Under the pieces are notes generated by a model that had not been told where the DNA came from, did not search any database, and was given only the letters and a program-made list of their open reading frames with translations. Both the position numbers and the translations under genes were made by a program. A stretch of 64,000 bases of DNA. It comes from Hydractinia symbiolongicarpus (lineage: Eukaryota > Cnidaria > Hydrozoa > Anthoathecata > Hydractiniidae). Shown here one piece after another: positions 1-11,500 of this stretch (the stretch's first letter is position 1; each line of letters begins with the position of its first letter). The DNA lies in NCBI RefSeq assembly GCF_029227915.1, contig NC_079887.1:7626001-7690000 (forward strand), given 5' to 3'.

Positions 1-382
1 GCAAGGGTGATGCATTAGAAAGAGGTAACTATAGAGGTTTGAAGTTGGTTGATCAAGTAATGAAAGTTATTGAAAGAGTGATTGATAAGTAACTTAGAGA
101 AAGAATTGATATAGATAAGATGCAATTTGGTTTTGTTCCAGGGTGTGGCACTACAGATGCAATATTTTTACTCAGACAGCTTCAGGAAATGTATGTAGAT
201 TTAGAAAGGGCTTTTGATAGAGTGTCAAGTTTTTTGGTGGGCTATGAGAAAATTAGGTGTGGATGAGTGGCTATTTACGATGGTACAGTCTATGTACAGC
301 AATGCTAGAAGTCGTGTCAGGATTAGCGATTCACTTAGGGATGAATTTAGTGTAAATGTGGGTGTACATCAGGGTTCTGTAT
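1..382 (+). pseudogene. Decayed LINE reverse transcriptase fragment
   Basis: Conceptual translation of the plus strand reads GDALERGNYRGLKLVDQVMK, then an in-frame TAA, then MQFGFVPGCGTTDAIFLLRQ, and further on DLERAFDRV and VHQGSV. These are the fingers and palm blocks of a non-LTR reverse transcriptase of the type often grouped near RTE-like elements (clade assignment is tentative). Stops and frameshifts make it dead. It runs off the left edge of the window and stops near 382, where an oppositely oriented LINE begins. Pieces at 4780-5078 and 24822-25020 look like later parts of the same family's ORF. Confidence 0.85.
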
Positions 383-384
383 GA

Positions 385-2304
385 GTATTAGTATTTACTT
401 GCATAATATTGATGTTGAAGTCACCCATCAGTGTCAGTTTTTTTTTTTTTTTTTTCAAGCGAGATTTTTTCCAGGAGAGGCATTAAAATATTATTGTTGA
501 CGATCTCAACAGGCATTTTAGGACGTCTGTAGATACAACCTACAACAACATTTTTCGGTTTTTGAGAATGACTTCAATAAATTTAGATTCTACTTCGAGT
601 GACCTATAGGCAAGCTATCTAGATCAACACGAGTGGTATAATTAAGACTGTTGGATACATAAAGTAACGCTACCCCCTTTTCTCCATCACATGGAGTGTG
701 CTCAATTGTATAATTTGAAAGTGAAACATTACTTGGGATGATTTTATCTTGGAATTTTGTTTCAGTTATACCAATGATATCGAAAGCAAATTCAAGGTTT
801 TGGAGGAGAGCTTTAAGCTCATCAAAATATACACACTAAGAGATGCTATATTCATGTGAAAAAAAGAAAGAGCTTTGTGTTCTCATGCTCTTATGTTGTC
901 CAACTTTAATGATGTAAATTCGCCGTTGACACCCTCAACACCCATAGTTTCCTGTACAGTCTCGTAAAAGTTATTGAGATCATTCAAGCGGGACAAAAAA
1001 GATTTTAGTTTAGTATTTTTTGCAAAACTGGAATTTGAGAAGTCAGGAGGAGAGGAAGTACTCATGTTAGTAGAGTCATCACAGAAAACATTTCTAAGGG
1101 ATTTTTGACAGGCCCAGTTAAATGGTGACTCTTGGAGCAGAATATATTCACTAGCTGTAATGCTGTTACATTTGGTATGAGACCATAATTTGCAGAGATC
1201 ACAAAATACTGCAGTATGGTTGTCATTTACTGATTTTCCACACACACTGCAAGGGAAAGGGATTGCAAGGCACATTTTTCACACACAAACTAGACACCAA
1301 AATAAACAAAAACAAAATAATGTTAGCTAGACACAAAATAATGAATCTAGCTAAACTGTAAAAATTGTCAGGGGCGACTGGAAAAAATAAATGGAGCGTA
1401 AGTTATCAGCCAGAATGTTTTGGAGAGAAATTTACCTGTATTTGAGGAGCGTAGAACCAAGAAACCAGCGTTCTTAAGCAAATTAAAAAACAAGTTCTCC
1501 TTCACAATGCGAACGATAGCACAACTTAATCTGCCATCATGAACTTGTGAAAAGAAAATCATGAAGGTTTCGGCGCCAAAGTTTAAATCGGCTCATCAGT
1601 TATTAAAAAAAAGGAATGGGGGAAGTGTAGAAACTTATTTTAAAACGTGTATTCGCAAAACAGTCTTACGAAGTCCTGTTCATCAGTAATTTTGATAGGG
1701 TTATATCGTTTAGTTCAATACGGATCAGCACAGCAGAGCTTTTAAACCAAGTTTGCGAAATTTCGTCGTCTTTTTTTAGTCTGGGACCCATCCAGGCAAG
1801 TTTTTGAAAATATTGGCATAAAATTTAGATTCACGTATATCCCTTGTTTCAGTTTTTTTTCATTTTTAACAATTTCGTGACATCTTTTTCTGTTTGTAAA
1901 TCGAATGATCGTCTTTTTCGGGGAAGTTTTTGAGTTGAGGCTGTGGCAAGCTTCAATTTCATGTTCGTCTAGATGAACACCAATCTCTGCAAAAAGTAGC
2001 AATAACAGTTTCTTCAAGATTCTCTTGAGGAATGCTATCCGGAATACCTGATATCTCGAGATTGATGTGGCGAGTGTATTGGTCTTGAGCAGCCAGTCCT
2101 GCAGTGACAGATTCGACTTTGTTTTCTAGGATATTGATCTTATCTTGCATGTTTTTATTTTGCTTGGTAAGATTTTTGATAATGACATTTCTTATTACAA
2201 GAATGTCGTTAGCGATGGATCCTAGCTTGCTGTCAATGCTTTCTTTCAACGCATCTTCAAGGTTTTTTTAGATCTTTGACAGTAATGTTTCTTCTTTTAG
2301 CCAT
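385..2304 (-). pseudogene. Decayed LINE: ORF1, PHD-like finger and endonuclease domain
   Basis: Read on the minus strand from 2304, an ORF1-type protein starts MAKRRNITVKDLKK. It continues as a coiled coil with NLTKQNKNMQDKINILENKV and an RRM-like block with NLEISGIPDSIPQENLEE, broken by at least two frameshifts (about 2265 and 1990-2010). Around 1275-886 there is a Cys/His finger (CSVCGKS, FCDLCKLWSHTKC), as in the PHD-like domains of some LINEs. After one stop come the endonuclease blocks FFHMNIASL, FDIIGITETKF and, near 420-390, LMGDFNINIM. The reverse transcriptase that should follow is missing; the element abuts the plus-strand fragment at about 382. A run of T at 439-456 interrupts the endonuclease. 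Confidence 0.8.
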
Positions 2305-2309
2305 TGTAA

Positions 2310-4640
2310 TCAGCAAATACAAGTTGTAAGTTAAATAATATTATTATAAACGCCAATGAGTTTTTCCTGCTTCAAAAATTTACATTGACGGTGTAGAAGC
2401 GAACTTGGTGCAGAAAATCAGGAGCACGACCATTCAGGTCAGCGACAAATGTTGTTTTTTGGATGAAACAAACGTATTCAAGGATGCATAAAATATTTCA
2501 GATGGAGAGCGAGATGTTTTTTTCACAAAAGATTGTGTTAAAAGTTTATTGTAAAGAGCTTGGTGAGAATCTTTTTATCATGTTGTGCGTATGGAAAATC
2601 TATTTCCTATTTTATCGGACTTTCAATTAAACAATTTCAATTAATTGAAGACAGAAGGATGTTAAAAATAAAAAATGGATATCACTTCAGTCATGGTTAT
2701 AAATATGAAAGACTTTATATTTGGCAAAATTATTTGTACTTTCGAAGTAGTCGTCAGGAATTTCATTATTATCTTTGCATCACAAACTTTCAGAGAATAA
2801 ACTCATAGGTCTACAGTGACCACCTCATTTACACCAATTATTGTTTCCAATTCGATTGCCTAGTTTTTGTATAGCTTCGTCTTCATGGTTTGAACTTAAA
2901 AAATTATCTTGCTCTTCCAACGACATTTTAGGCTCAAAACTAAATGGCTTTAGAGCTGAAATGTGTGGAACACTGTTTCAGACATATTCTTCATCACTGG
3001 ACAAGAAACAATGATGCATTTATTTGTTTCTTTTTTGAAAGTCTGTTGCATTATAAGCACCAACATAGGACCTCGTCTAGCTAGCGCAATGTTTTGAACT
3101 ATAAAACGTCATATTCAAATAAGAGCCCAGTCTTTTTTATTATGACGCGCTATTTTCAAAAACGAAGTTTTTACGGAGATGAACAGGGCATATAGGTATT
3201 TAGAGATAAATTCTTGTGTTTTTGTGTTATTTTTCTGATTTTATAAGTTCAAATACAAATAAGTAGTCGAAAAAAAAAATCACACTTTTGAGGTTTACTT
3301 CCCCTTTAACTTTAGCAACAAAAGTTTTAAGATGTTATAATTTGTGAGGTTTTCAATTATATATACTCTATGTAACCTAAATCTATACAACCAAAACTGT
3401 TTTTTAACTCAAACATTTTATATATAGGGGGTGATTTAACTTTTTTTAAAGGATATTCTAAATAAAGTTTTTAAAACAACTGACCAAACTAGAAGCCCAG
3501 AATGTTTAAAAAATATTTTTAAAATGTCAGTAAATATTGTTTGTATGGTACCCAACATGTGTCATCATACTCTAGTCCAAAGCAATGCTTAGAACTTTAC
3601 ACTACGTCTCTATGCTGCAAAGAGACAGAGTTAAAACACTAAAGTCACCACTTTTATCACAACAAGAATGTACCGGATGTGATATCATCAATGCGGAAAA
3701 CATTTGTTGGCTTGTGCAACAGACGAATAGTGTCAGAAAATCTAGAGACATAAATTTATTTTAATATCACTTTGAACAGGCAAAATTGGTAGCAAACATT
3801 GGAATCTTGTCTTAGCTTAGCTTAAGGGCAGCATTCATAATCAAATTGCCATCGGAAATGTCGATTTGACTTTTGTTTCTCACGCCCACCCACGCAAGAA
3901 ATAACAATCAGTGGCAACCATAAAACACATATATAATTTAAAGTTTAAACCCAGTATCATTCATCGTTGCTAGTCTCTTATTTGCAATTTTTTGATTGCC
4001 TGGATGTTTGGTCCACTAAACAATACAAACCTGGGATGTAATAATGAAAATAATACTGAGATGCGTAACAAAAGTCTCTCCCCAAACTTATTAACACTTA
4101 GATTTTTTCAGATCCCCCCTCCCTCTTTCATTAAAATCCCCCTCCCCCATCAGGTCACATGCATTAAAGCAGTACATAATTGCAAAAAGAACAATTTTAA
4201 CCATAACCAGCAGCCTTAGTTAACTTACCTTTTTTGAGGATATCTAATTAAGCTTCTTTTAAACAAAGGCTTAGATGCAAACAAATGTCAGATCAAATCC
4301 CTAAAATTCAAATCCACCTCACAGCAAACCCCAAATTACAATCAACCAATGAGCACAAAGTGGGCGTGGTCACATGTTAGCATATACTGACCAAATTCCA
4401 TGAATGTCTTAATTCTGTGATTTCACCTTTCTCTGTAACTTTCTCTTTTTACTGACAACAACGGCTGGCAATGGCATGATATCCTGGGCCTTACGTTCAT
4501 GATATGCCATATTACCATTTTTACCAGCACCATAACTTGTACACTACACACAGACAGCCCAAACATCGCTGGTATAGATCACACATGGCAAGATTTTTGC
4601 GCGATGGGGTTATGACCTTTTAATCTATTGTTATCTTTGT
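2310..4640. other. Intergenic stretch without a recognisable gene
   Basis: I see no conserved coding block in either strand. Open frames here are short and AT-driven (for example 2560-2808 and 3992-4219) and lack motifs or splice context. The part next to 2304 may be the 5' untranslated region of the decayed LINE. Confidence 0.5.
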
Positions 4641-4656
4641 AATCATTCATTAAATA

Positions 4657-4750
4657 CCAAACAAACCTATATTATTATAATGTAAAATATGCACATCTAT
4701 CTATCTATCTATCTATCTATCTACTTTATACATCTATCTATCTATCTACT
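4657..4750 (+). repeat. SINE-like 3' tail ending in an (ATCT)n microsatellite
   Basis: The block ATGTAAAATATGCACATC at about 4679-4696 runs directly into ATCT repeats up to about 4749. The same block followed by ATCT units lies at the 3' end of the tRNA-derived SINE at 38395-38744. This is therefore probably a strongly 5'-truncated copy of that SINE with an expanded tail. The upstream boundary (near 4657) is a guess. Confidence 0.6.
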
Positions 4751-4779
4751 AGACGGGCCAGAGAATCATCATTCTCGGC

Positions 4780-5078
4780 TTAACGTCCGTTCTCCATGCT
4801 AGCATGGGTTGGACCAATATAACCAACATTGAAAATCAACTTTGAAATCTTTCTGTCTCTCAGACTGGCTTTACACATCCACCTAACCATTCTCATATCA
4901 TTCCTTTCTAAACGGTCAAGATCTTCCTGCTTAACTGCCCATGTCTCACTACCGTACAACATAACACTTCTTACACAGGCCTCATACAACCAACATTTTA
5001 CCTCAATTGACAAGACTTTGCTAGTCAACAAAGGAAGTAACTCTCTGAACTTTTTCCAAGCAGAACCTATCCTGCAAG
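4780..5078 (-). pseudogene. LINE fragment, region after the reverse transcriptase
   Basis: The minus strand reads AWKKFRELL, CWLYEACVRSVMLYGSETWA, RLERNDMRMVRWMC, then after an apparent deletion PTHASMENGR and a stop. The tyrosine-glycine-serine-glutamate-threonine-tryptophan block is typical of the thumb/post-RT region of RTE-like LINEs. The last ten residues match the end of the 24822-25020 fragment (PTHASMENRR), so both are the 3' end of one family. It is 5'-truncated and internally deleted. Confidence 0.85.
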
Positions 5079-5756
5079 TAACACTATTTTTAAGAAAAAG
5101 AATTTATTACTATCTGTGCTCTCCTCCACATATCCCCTTTGGTAATTCGCGTCAGGAAGTTTTCCTAATGTCACGTCTGTTTTTTGAGCATCAAAAAAGG
5201 TACATGACGATGTTTCAAGGAGCTATAGCTCCCCCTGTGACAAGTCCCCAAGTATTGCAACCATTTTAATCACAAAATAGGCTTTAGAATAATTTCAGTG
5301 GATCTCACATGGGAAAAAAAAACATTATGGAATTAAGACGCAAATCATGAAAACAGAACGTTTTGACGGTTTCTTTTTCGCTCTGCCCTGTCCTAACGCC
5401 CGCCTTGTTTGGCATTTTTGCAAAGTTGTTTTTAGGGATAGCTTATAGTCAAAACCATGAAGTTATGTGGCGAGCAGAGTTGCCAGATTGTCGCTAGAGC
5501 TGTTGTTTAGATAATCACGTAATTAGGATTGTATACGCCACCCTTTTAAATATTTTATACAAAAACTAATTATATTTGTTCAGGAGACTGAAGCCATTCT
5601 CGCTTAAAACAAAAGATTTTCTGATATTGATCACGTGAGCAAAGCACAATAGAATTGACCAATCAAAAAATGTGGTCAGATTTCTGGCCACAGAAAAATT
5701 GTTGGATGTAATTTCTTCACCTCAACTATTTCGATTTCCTGGTGATAAGAAAAACG

Positions 5757-6545
5757 AAGTGTCTGCTGCACTGGTACCGGAATCGTACATCGAAAAACTA
5801 CTGAACCGGTACTGGATTTCTCCGGGTCACAGCTAATGAACCGGCAGAGGATTTTCAGCAAACTTCCTAGTTTTTTGTGTAAAATTTTATTTTGACAACG
5901 AAGACGATAAAATAAGTATTATTTTTCATACTCTGAAAAAAATCAACTTAAAGAGGTTCTTGCGAAATACATGTTTAATCCCTTGACCGTTTGGAACGTT
6001 TCAATAGAATGATTCGTTTCAAAGAAGCAAAAACCTGATTTCTATTTCGTGGATACAAACCCTTGCATATTAAATAAGTAAGAGCCTAGATAACAAGACG
6101 CTTGTATCGCTGCGAACAGAGCTTCTCACAATTTTAGAGTTCCAAACTCCAGTCAAGTTTAAACAAGCAAAAATTCCGTTATGTTTATACCTTTTAACCA
6201 ATTGTTGTTTGCAAACTTATATTTTTTTATTATATTCATTTTTTACTCGATTGATTGCTAAAACAACGAACTTTGTAGATTGTTTTTTCGCAAAAAAGAA
6301 ACAGTAGTAATCGCTGCATAAAACACGTTATTTTCCCTTACTTTATTTTGATAATCCTCGTCCGAAAAGGCAACAAAGAAAGCTAGGAATTAAGTTAAGA
6401 TCCTGTACTGGTGCACTAGATTTACAAATACGGGGTCTGGTAGTAAAGTTTCATTACTGGTGCAGCAGTTCTTAAATCTAGGAATCCGGTACCGGTTCAG
6501 TAGTTTTTCGATGTACGATTCCGGTACCGGAGCAGCAGACACTTT
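5757..6545. repeat. Pair of inverted ~60-bp repeats, possible MITE ends
   Basis: Bases 5757-5817 and 6483-6545 are reverse complements of each other with few mismatches. Shared words include GTGTCTGCTGC, GGTACCGGAATCGTACATCG and AAAACTACTGAACCGGTAC. The arms are separated by about 660 bp without coding signal. This may be a foldback or MITE-like element, or two opposite copies of a short dispersed repeat. No target duplication was recognised outside the arms. Confidence 0.6.
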
Positions 6546-6599
6546 GTAAAAAAAATTATGCTGCGTCTCCTGGCTATAGTGTTTCAACCCTTTTGGCAC

Positions 6600-8500
6600 C
6601 TGCTTTGCACAAAGGTAGAGCTGAAGGCAATCAGCCCCATTCTCACCCCCTGCTTATTTATAAAGAATAAGAATAGAAGAAGCTCTACCTGTTAGCTAGC
6701 TGGGGGACTGGCTGGCTAATATTTTTCCCTTCTTAGTCACTTTACATTAGCTAGCTATATCAACAAAGAGAGCATAACATTTTATACCTAAACCTATTAC
6801 ACATATTATTATCTGATTAAAAGACGTTGTGCTGTAGCTAGATATAAATTAAAACGAAGAAAGTTTTTACCTTTGCTTAGGTGTTCGCCTCTCTTGTCTT
6901 TCCCCACTTCTGTTTAACTTTTTTGTGTCCATATACTAACTTCTGTGTACTGTTTACATAGAAAAGTAAACATACGGCAAAGATCATAGCCCAATTCGAC
7001 CTCAGGACCCTTTTTTGAATGCACTTTTTTTCTGGTCCACATACAACCTTGTTCCCAGGACATTGGGACAGGGCTAGCTGTTGAGGAACTAATCATTCAA
7101 AAGCAGTAACTGCTTTTCGCGTCTAAATTGCACGAATTATACCAATTGGCTCTATTTCCCAGTCCCTGATTATTTATGGAGAATAAGCAGAAGATATATT
7201 AGTTAACATTTTCAGTTCTCGCAACTTTTGTGTCGCTCTTTTTTGTTGTGTTGACAAGTTCATTTAATATTTGCTTTTGTTTTGTTTGTTTCAATATGAA
7301 TATTTAATTTTAAGAATGCTGATTCTAAAATTACATTTTTTCGTTGTTAACGTTAAAACAGATTTAAAGTGTTTAAAAATGTGGTTGCTTCGAATTTGTT
7401 CCTGATATAAAAAAAGAAGAAAAAACAAAATGTAGTAGTAAATAGTGATTTGTTATTATTAATATTTTTTTCAATTTGCGCATGGTCTGCCATTTTTTAA
7501 ATGTAGTGTTTTTACGTAGTATTTTCCTGCGAATAAAATGTTAGCGTAACTTTACCAGCGATTCGCATCTCTGCGCTGTGCAAGTTTTTTAATTCATACA
7601 CTCAACTGTCCAACTGGGCAATCAGGAAGACTGAAGTTCTTATGCGTTTACGGAGAAGAATCATGTTATGCCATCACGTTCGCTTTTTGATGAGAACACA
7701 GGATTTGGATCTCCCGGTACTGTTAGGCGAACATTCCACCACTAGATTGCCAGTGCTGGTATACTGTAACACTTAAATTTTTAGTCCAGTTAGCAAAGAC
7801 AGATATGTTTCTACTTTAATTCGCACACTATCTGTAATATTGATTTTGCAAAGACTTGAAAAGGTCGGCCTTGTCCTCTGACTTAAATGACATATTTGCA
7901 TTGGTATCCGGAGATTCGCTTTCTCTTATATTGGAAAAGAAATAATCTCACTTTCAAGGGAAATCTAAAAGCTCATTAAATTACATCTGTTGAATAATAA
8001 CGGAGTGAGTTTAATAAAAAATACCTAGTCTTTAAGAAACATTGTGTTTAAAAGAAGTGTATCTAACGAAACATTAGCTAGAGGAACTGTACAATAAATT
8101 TACAACAGAATTTCTGTAATAAAAACTCTCATCGGTGCAGTTTCGCTGACTTAATAGATAGATATTTAATTCGTTGATAATATAATTATGCAAGGAAGGC
8201 AAAACTTAATACAACATTTATAAAACATCCAGCAACAGCGCTAAATGACTTCATTATTGAAAAATCATATCATTCCTTTCTACTAACTGGGACCGACTTT
8301 TATTTATCCTCTCATTTATTTGTTTATTATATTTGTTTGTTTGTTTATTTTATTTATTTATTTTTTTGACTTTTTGTGTATGTATTTATTATCTGTAACA
8401 TGGTCTTGAGATATAAGTGAGACAAAAGTCTTTTGAAAGCAGGCAACATCACAAGTTTTAACTTTTATATTTTTTGTTAGTTTCACAATTAATATGACCG
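6600..8500. other. Intergenic stretch upstream of the claudin-like gene
   Basis: AT-rich sequence with short low-complexity runs, for example T-rich (TTTA)n-like sequence at 8300-8375. No conserved coding block is seen. The promoter and 5' UTR of the plus-strand gene that starts at 8504 should lie at its right end, but no core promoter element stands out. Confidence 0.5.
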
Positions 8501-8503
8501 AAG

Positions 8504-11500
8504 ATGGAGTTTACTGAGAGTCGAGTTGTAACATTTATTCGAGCACTTCATTGGTCAAGATTACGAATCGTACTCGCCTTTCTTTTGTTCTCTTTGTTCG
8601 TTCTTCAAGTCACGTGTACTGCTTCAAATGTCTGGTTGAAACAACATGATGTGCACACTCAAGGAATATGGAAAGTTTGTACGCAAACAAAATATGGCAT
8701 GAAATGTAGTGATTATGTCGTAGTGCCTGGTATGAACATTTTGTTGTTGTTTTTTTTGATTTTATACCCGACAAGTTTCAAGTTGTTTCATTGTATTAGC
8801 CAAATGAGGTCATTTACAAAAAGGTTTTACACCTCCTAAGAAAATACGCAGGAAGTCTTTTCTTTATTTAAGGTTGTAATCCTAAGACCCTGTAGCTAAA
8901 CAAAAGATTTGGAATTATAGGTCATCCGCCATTCCCTCTCGTGGGCTTTGAATTTCCAGCTAAATTCGGATACAAATAAACTTTATTTTAAAACGTGACT
9001 ATATTTTTAAAGAACGAAATCTAAAACTAACATGTGCGAGAATATAAATACATAATAAGAGCAGCTAGAGGACTGGGGAAGATATAAACAAATATGGTAA
9101 CCACATCCTCCCCCCTAGCTGCCTAAATATCTTATATATAACAAATACGTGATAAACTATAAAAGTGTCAACAAATGTATAACATAATGTCTTTATGTTT
9201 CTTATTTAAATGTTCGTTATGATATCATTTTCGTCAATGAATGTGATATTTACTTCTTCTTTCTTTTCAGCTTCGTCTTTCGCTAATTCAACAGGATAAA
9301 GTTTGTTTATCGGTCTTCTTATTGTATGTGTGTTTCCATTGAGAACATATCTAACGACAGCTCCCCGTTTCTTGCCGTCACGTGATGGTACGAACTCTTC
9401 AACGACTCCCATTTTCCAATTTTGTCTCGGTTGCTTTGCTTCCTCAATTAAAACAACATCGTTGATTCGAATAGAAGTTTCACCACGTGATTTGCCAACT
9501 CTGTGATATTCGCGTAACTCTGTCAAATATTCGCATTTCCATCGATTCCAATAGTGGTTTATGATACGTTGCAAATGATCATAACGTTGACACAAATCTT
9601 TTTCATTTTCATCGCTATCAATATGTGAGGCTTCCAAATTAATTTTTCTCCCAAATAATAAATGGTTAGGTGTTAATGGTTGCTCACCTATGTTTTCATA
9701 CAAAAATGTCAGCGGTCTGTTATTAATAACTGCTTGAATTTCAGCTAGAACAGTCAGTAGTTCTTCATACGATAATCTGGTATTGTGTAAAGTCTTCTTT
9801 AAACAACGTTTAACGGATCTTACAAGTCTTTCGAACATCCCTCCCCACCAAGGAGCGGCTTCTAAATTAAAATGCCATTTAATTCCTCGATTTGACGAAA
9901 ATCGTTGCGTATCTTCGGCAATGAATTGACTACCATTATCAGAAATAATTTCAGAGGGAATACCTCGTTCACTGAAAAATCGGCGAAGACTACGAATACA
10001 ACCTGAAGACGAAGCATCAGGAACTAAATCCAAATGTAAAGCTCTGGTACTGGTACAAGTAAATAAGAACACCCAAGCTTTATACATACTTCCACCATGA
10101 TAAACATTTCGAACATATAAAGGTCCGGCATAGTCGAGACCAGTATGTTTAAACGGATGATGATTGGATAGTCGTGATTTCGGTAATGCTGGTGAAACAG
10201 GATACGCATAAGATTTCCCTTCATAATAACGACATAAATAGCACTGTCGGATTAACTGCTTTATGTAATTTCGTGCTTTTGGAATCCAAAATTTCGATCT
10301 GATGGCATTAAGTGTTTCTTTCAAACCATTATGCAAAACTTGAACATGATAATGCAAAATGACTAGCCTAGTTAAAGGATTTTTTTTCGGTAAAAATATC
10401 GGAAACTTAGTATCAAAGTCTAAAGGAGCGTTTTCTAAGCGTCCCTTACAACGAATAATACCATCAATATTTTGAAATCGTAAATCTTTTTGTAACTGCT
10501 TGTAACTCGGAAGTTGAATTATATCTTTTTGCGCATATTTAATCCACAGTTTTTCTGCATGCAACTGCTCGTCCTTTGTAACAAATGTATGTAAAACCAA
10601 TTCTTCCTTACGACGCTTTTTTCTGAGGTTTCCAACAAATCGTAAAACCAATGCGGTAATTCGCAATAAACGTGTGTAATTAGAATATCGTGCAATGTTC
10701 ATAAAATTTAAATCAATTTCTTCTTCGGTGCTCTCCTCTGATTCGTCGTTACCAACAATTAAACAAGTCGAATCATCAACCTTGAAATTACTGAAATTAA
10801 AACTCGAAGCTGAGATGTTAGTGTCGCGCAAGAAATCAGGTCCTGAAAACCATAAGTTATTGTTCACCAACTCATATACCAAACAACCTCTCGACAAAAT
10901 ATCCGCAGGATTTGCCTTTGACTCCACATGAAACCAACTGTCCGGTGAAACTAAATCACGAATGATACCAACTCGCCGTTCGACAACCACCTCATACTTC
11001 TTATTAACATTTTTAATCCAATATAAAACAATAGACGAATCAATCCAACACCGTGTCACAGAAATATCATAAACCAAACTCAACTCATCACGAACATACT
11101 TCACCAGCTTCGCTAACATCACTGCACCATACAGCTCCAATCGAGGTATCGTGACCGGTTTAATTGGCGCGATTCTCGACTTAGACGTCACTAACTTCGT
11201 AAAAAAACTACCATCAGCATGTTCGAACCTCAAATAAACACACGCACCGTAACCTTTCAAAGAAGCATCAGAAAAACCATGCAATTGTACATCAACAATA
11301 TTCCCGCCATCGTAACATCGTGGTACATTCAAATGTGAAAAACTTTTAAAATCATTGTACGTAACTCGCCACTCGTCCAAAACCTGTCCACTCAACTCGA
11401 TGTCCCAACCAATTTTACCTACACAGGTTTTTTGAAACAATGTTTTTAATCGCATAACAATAGGGTTAATAAGACCAAGAGGGTCATAAATGGAAGCGGT

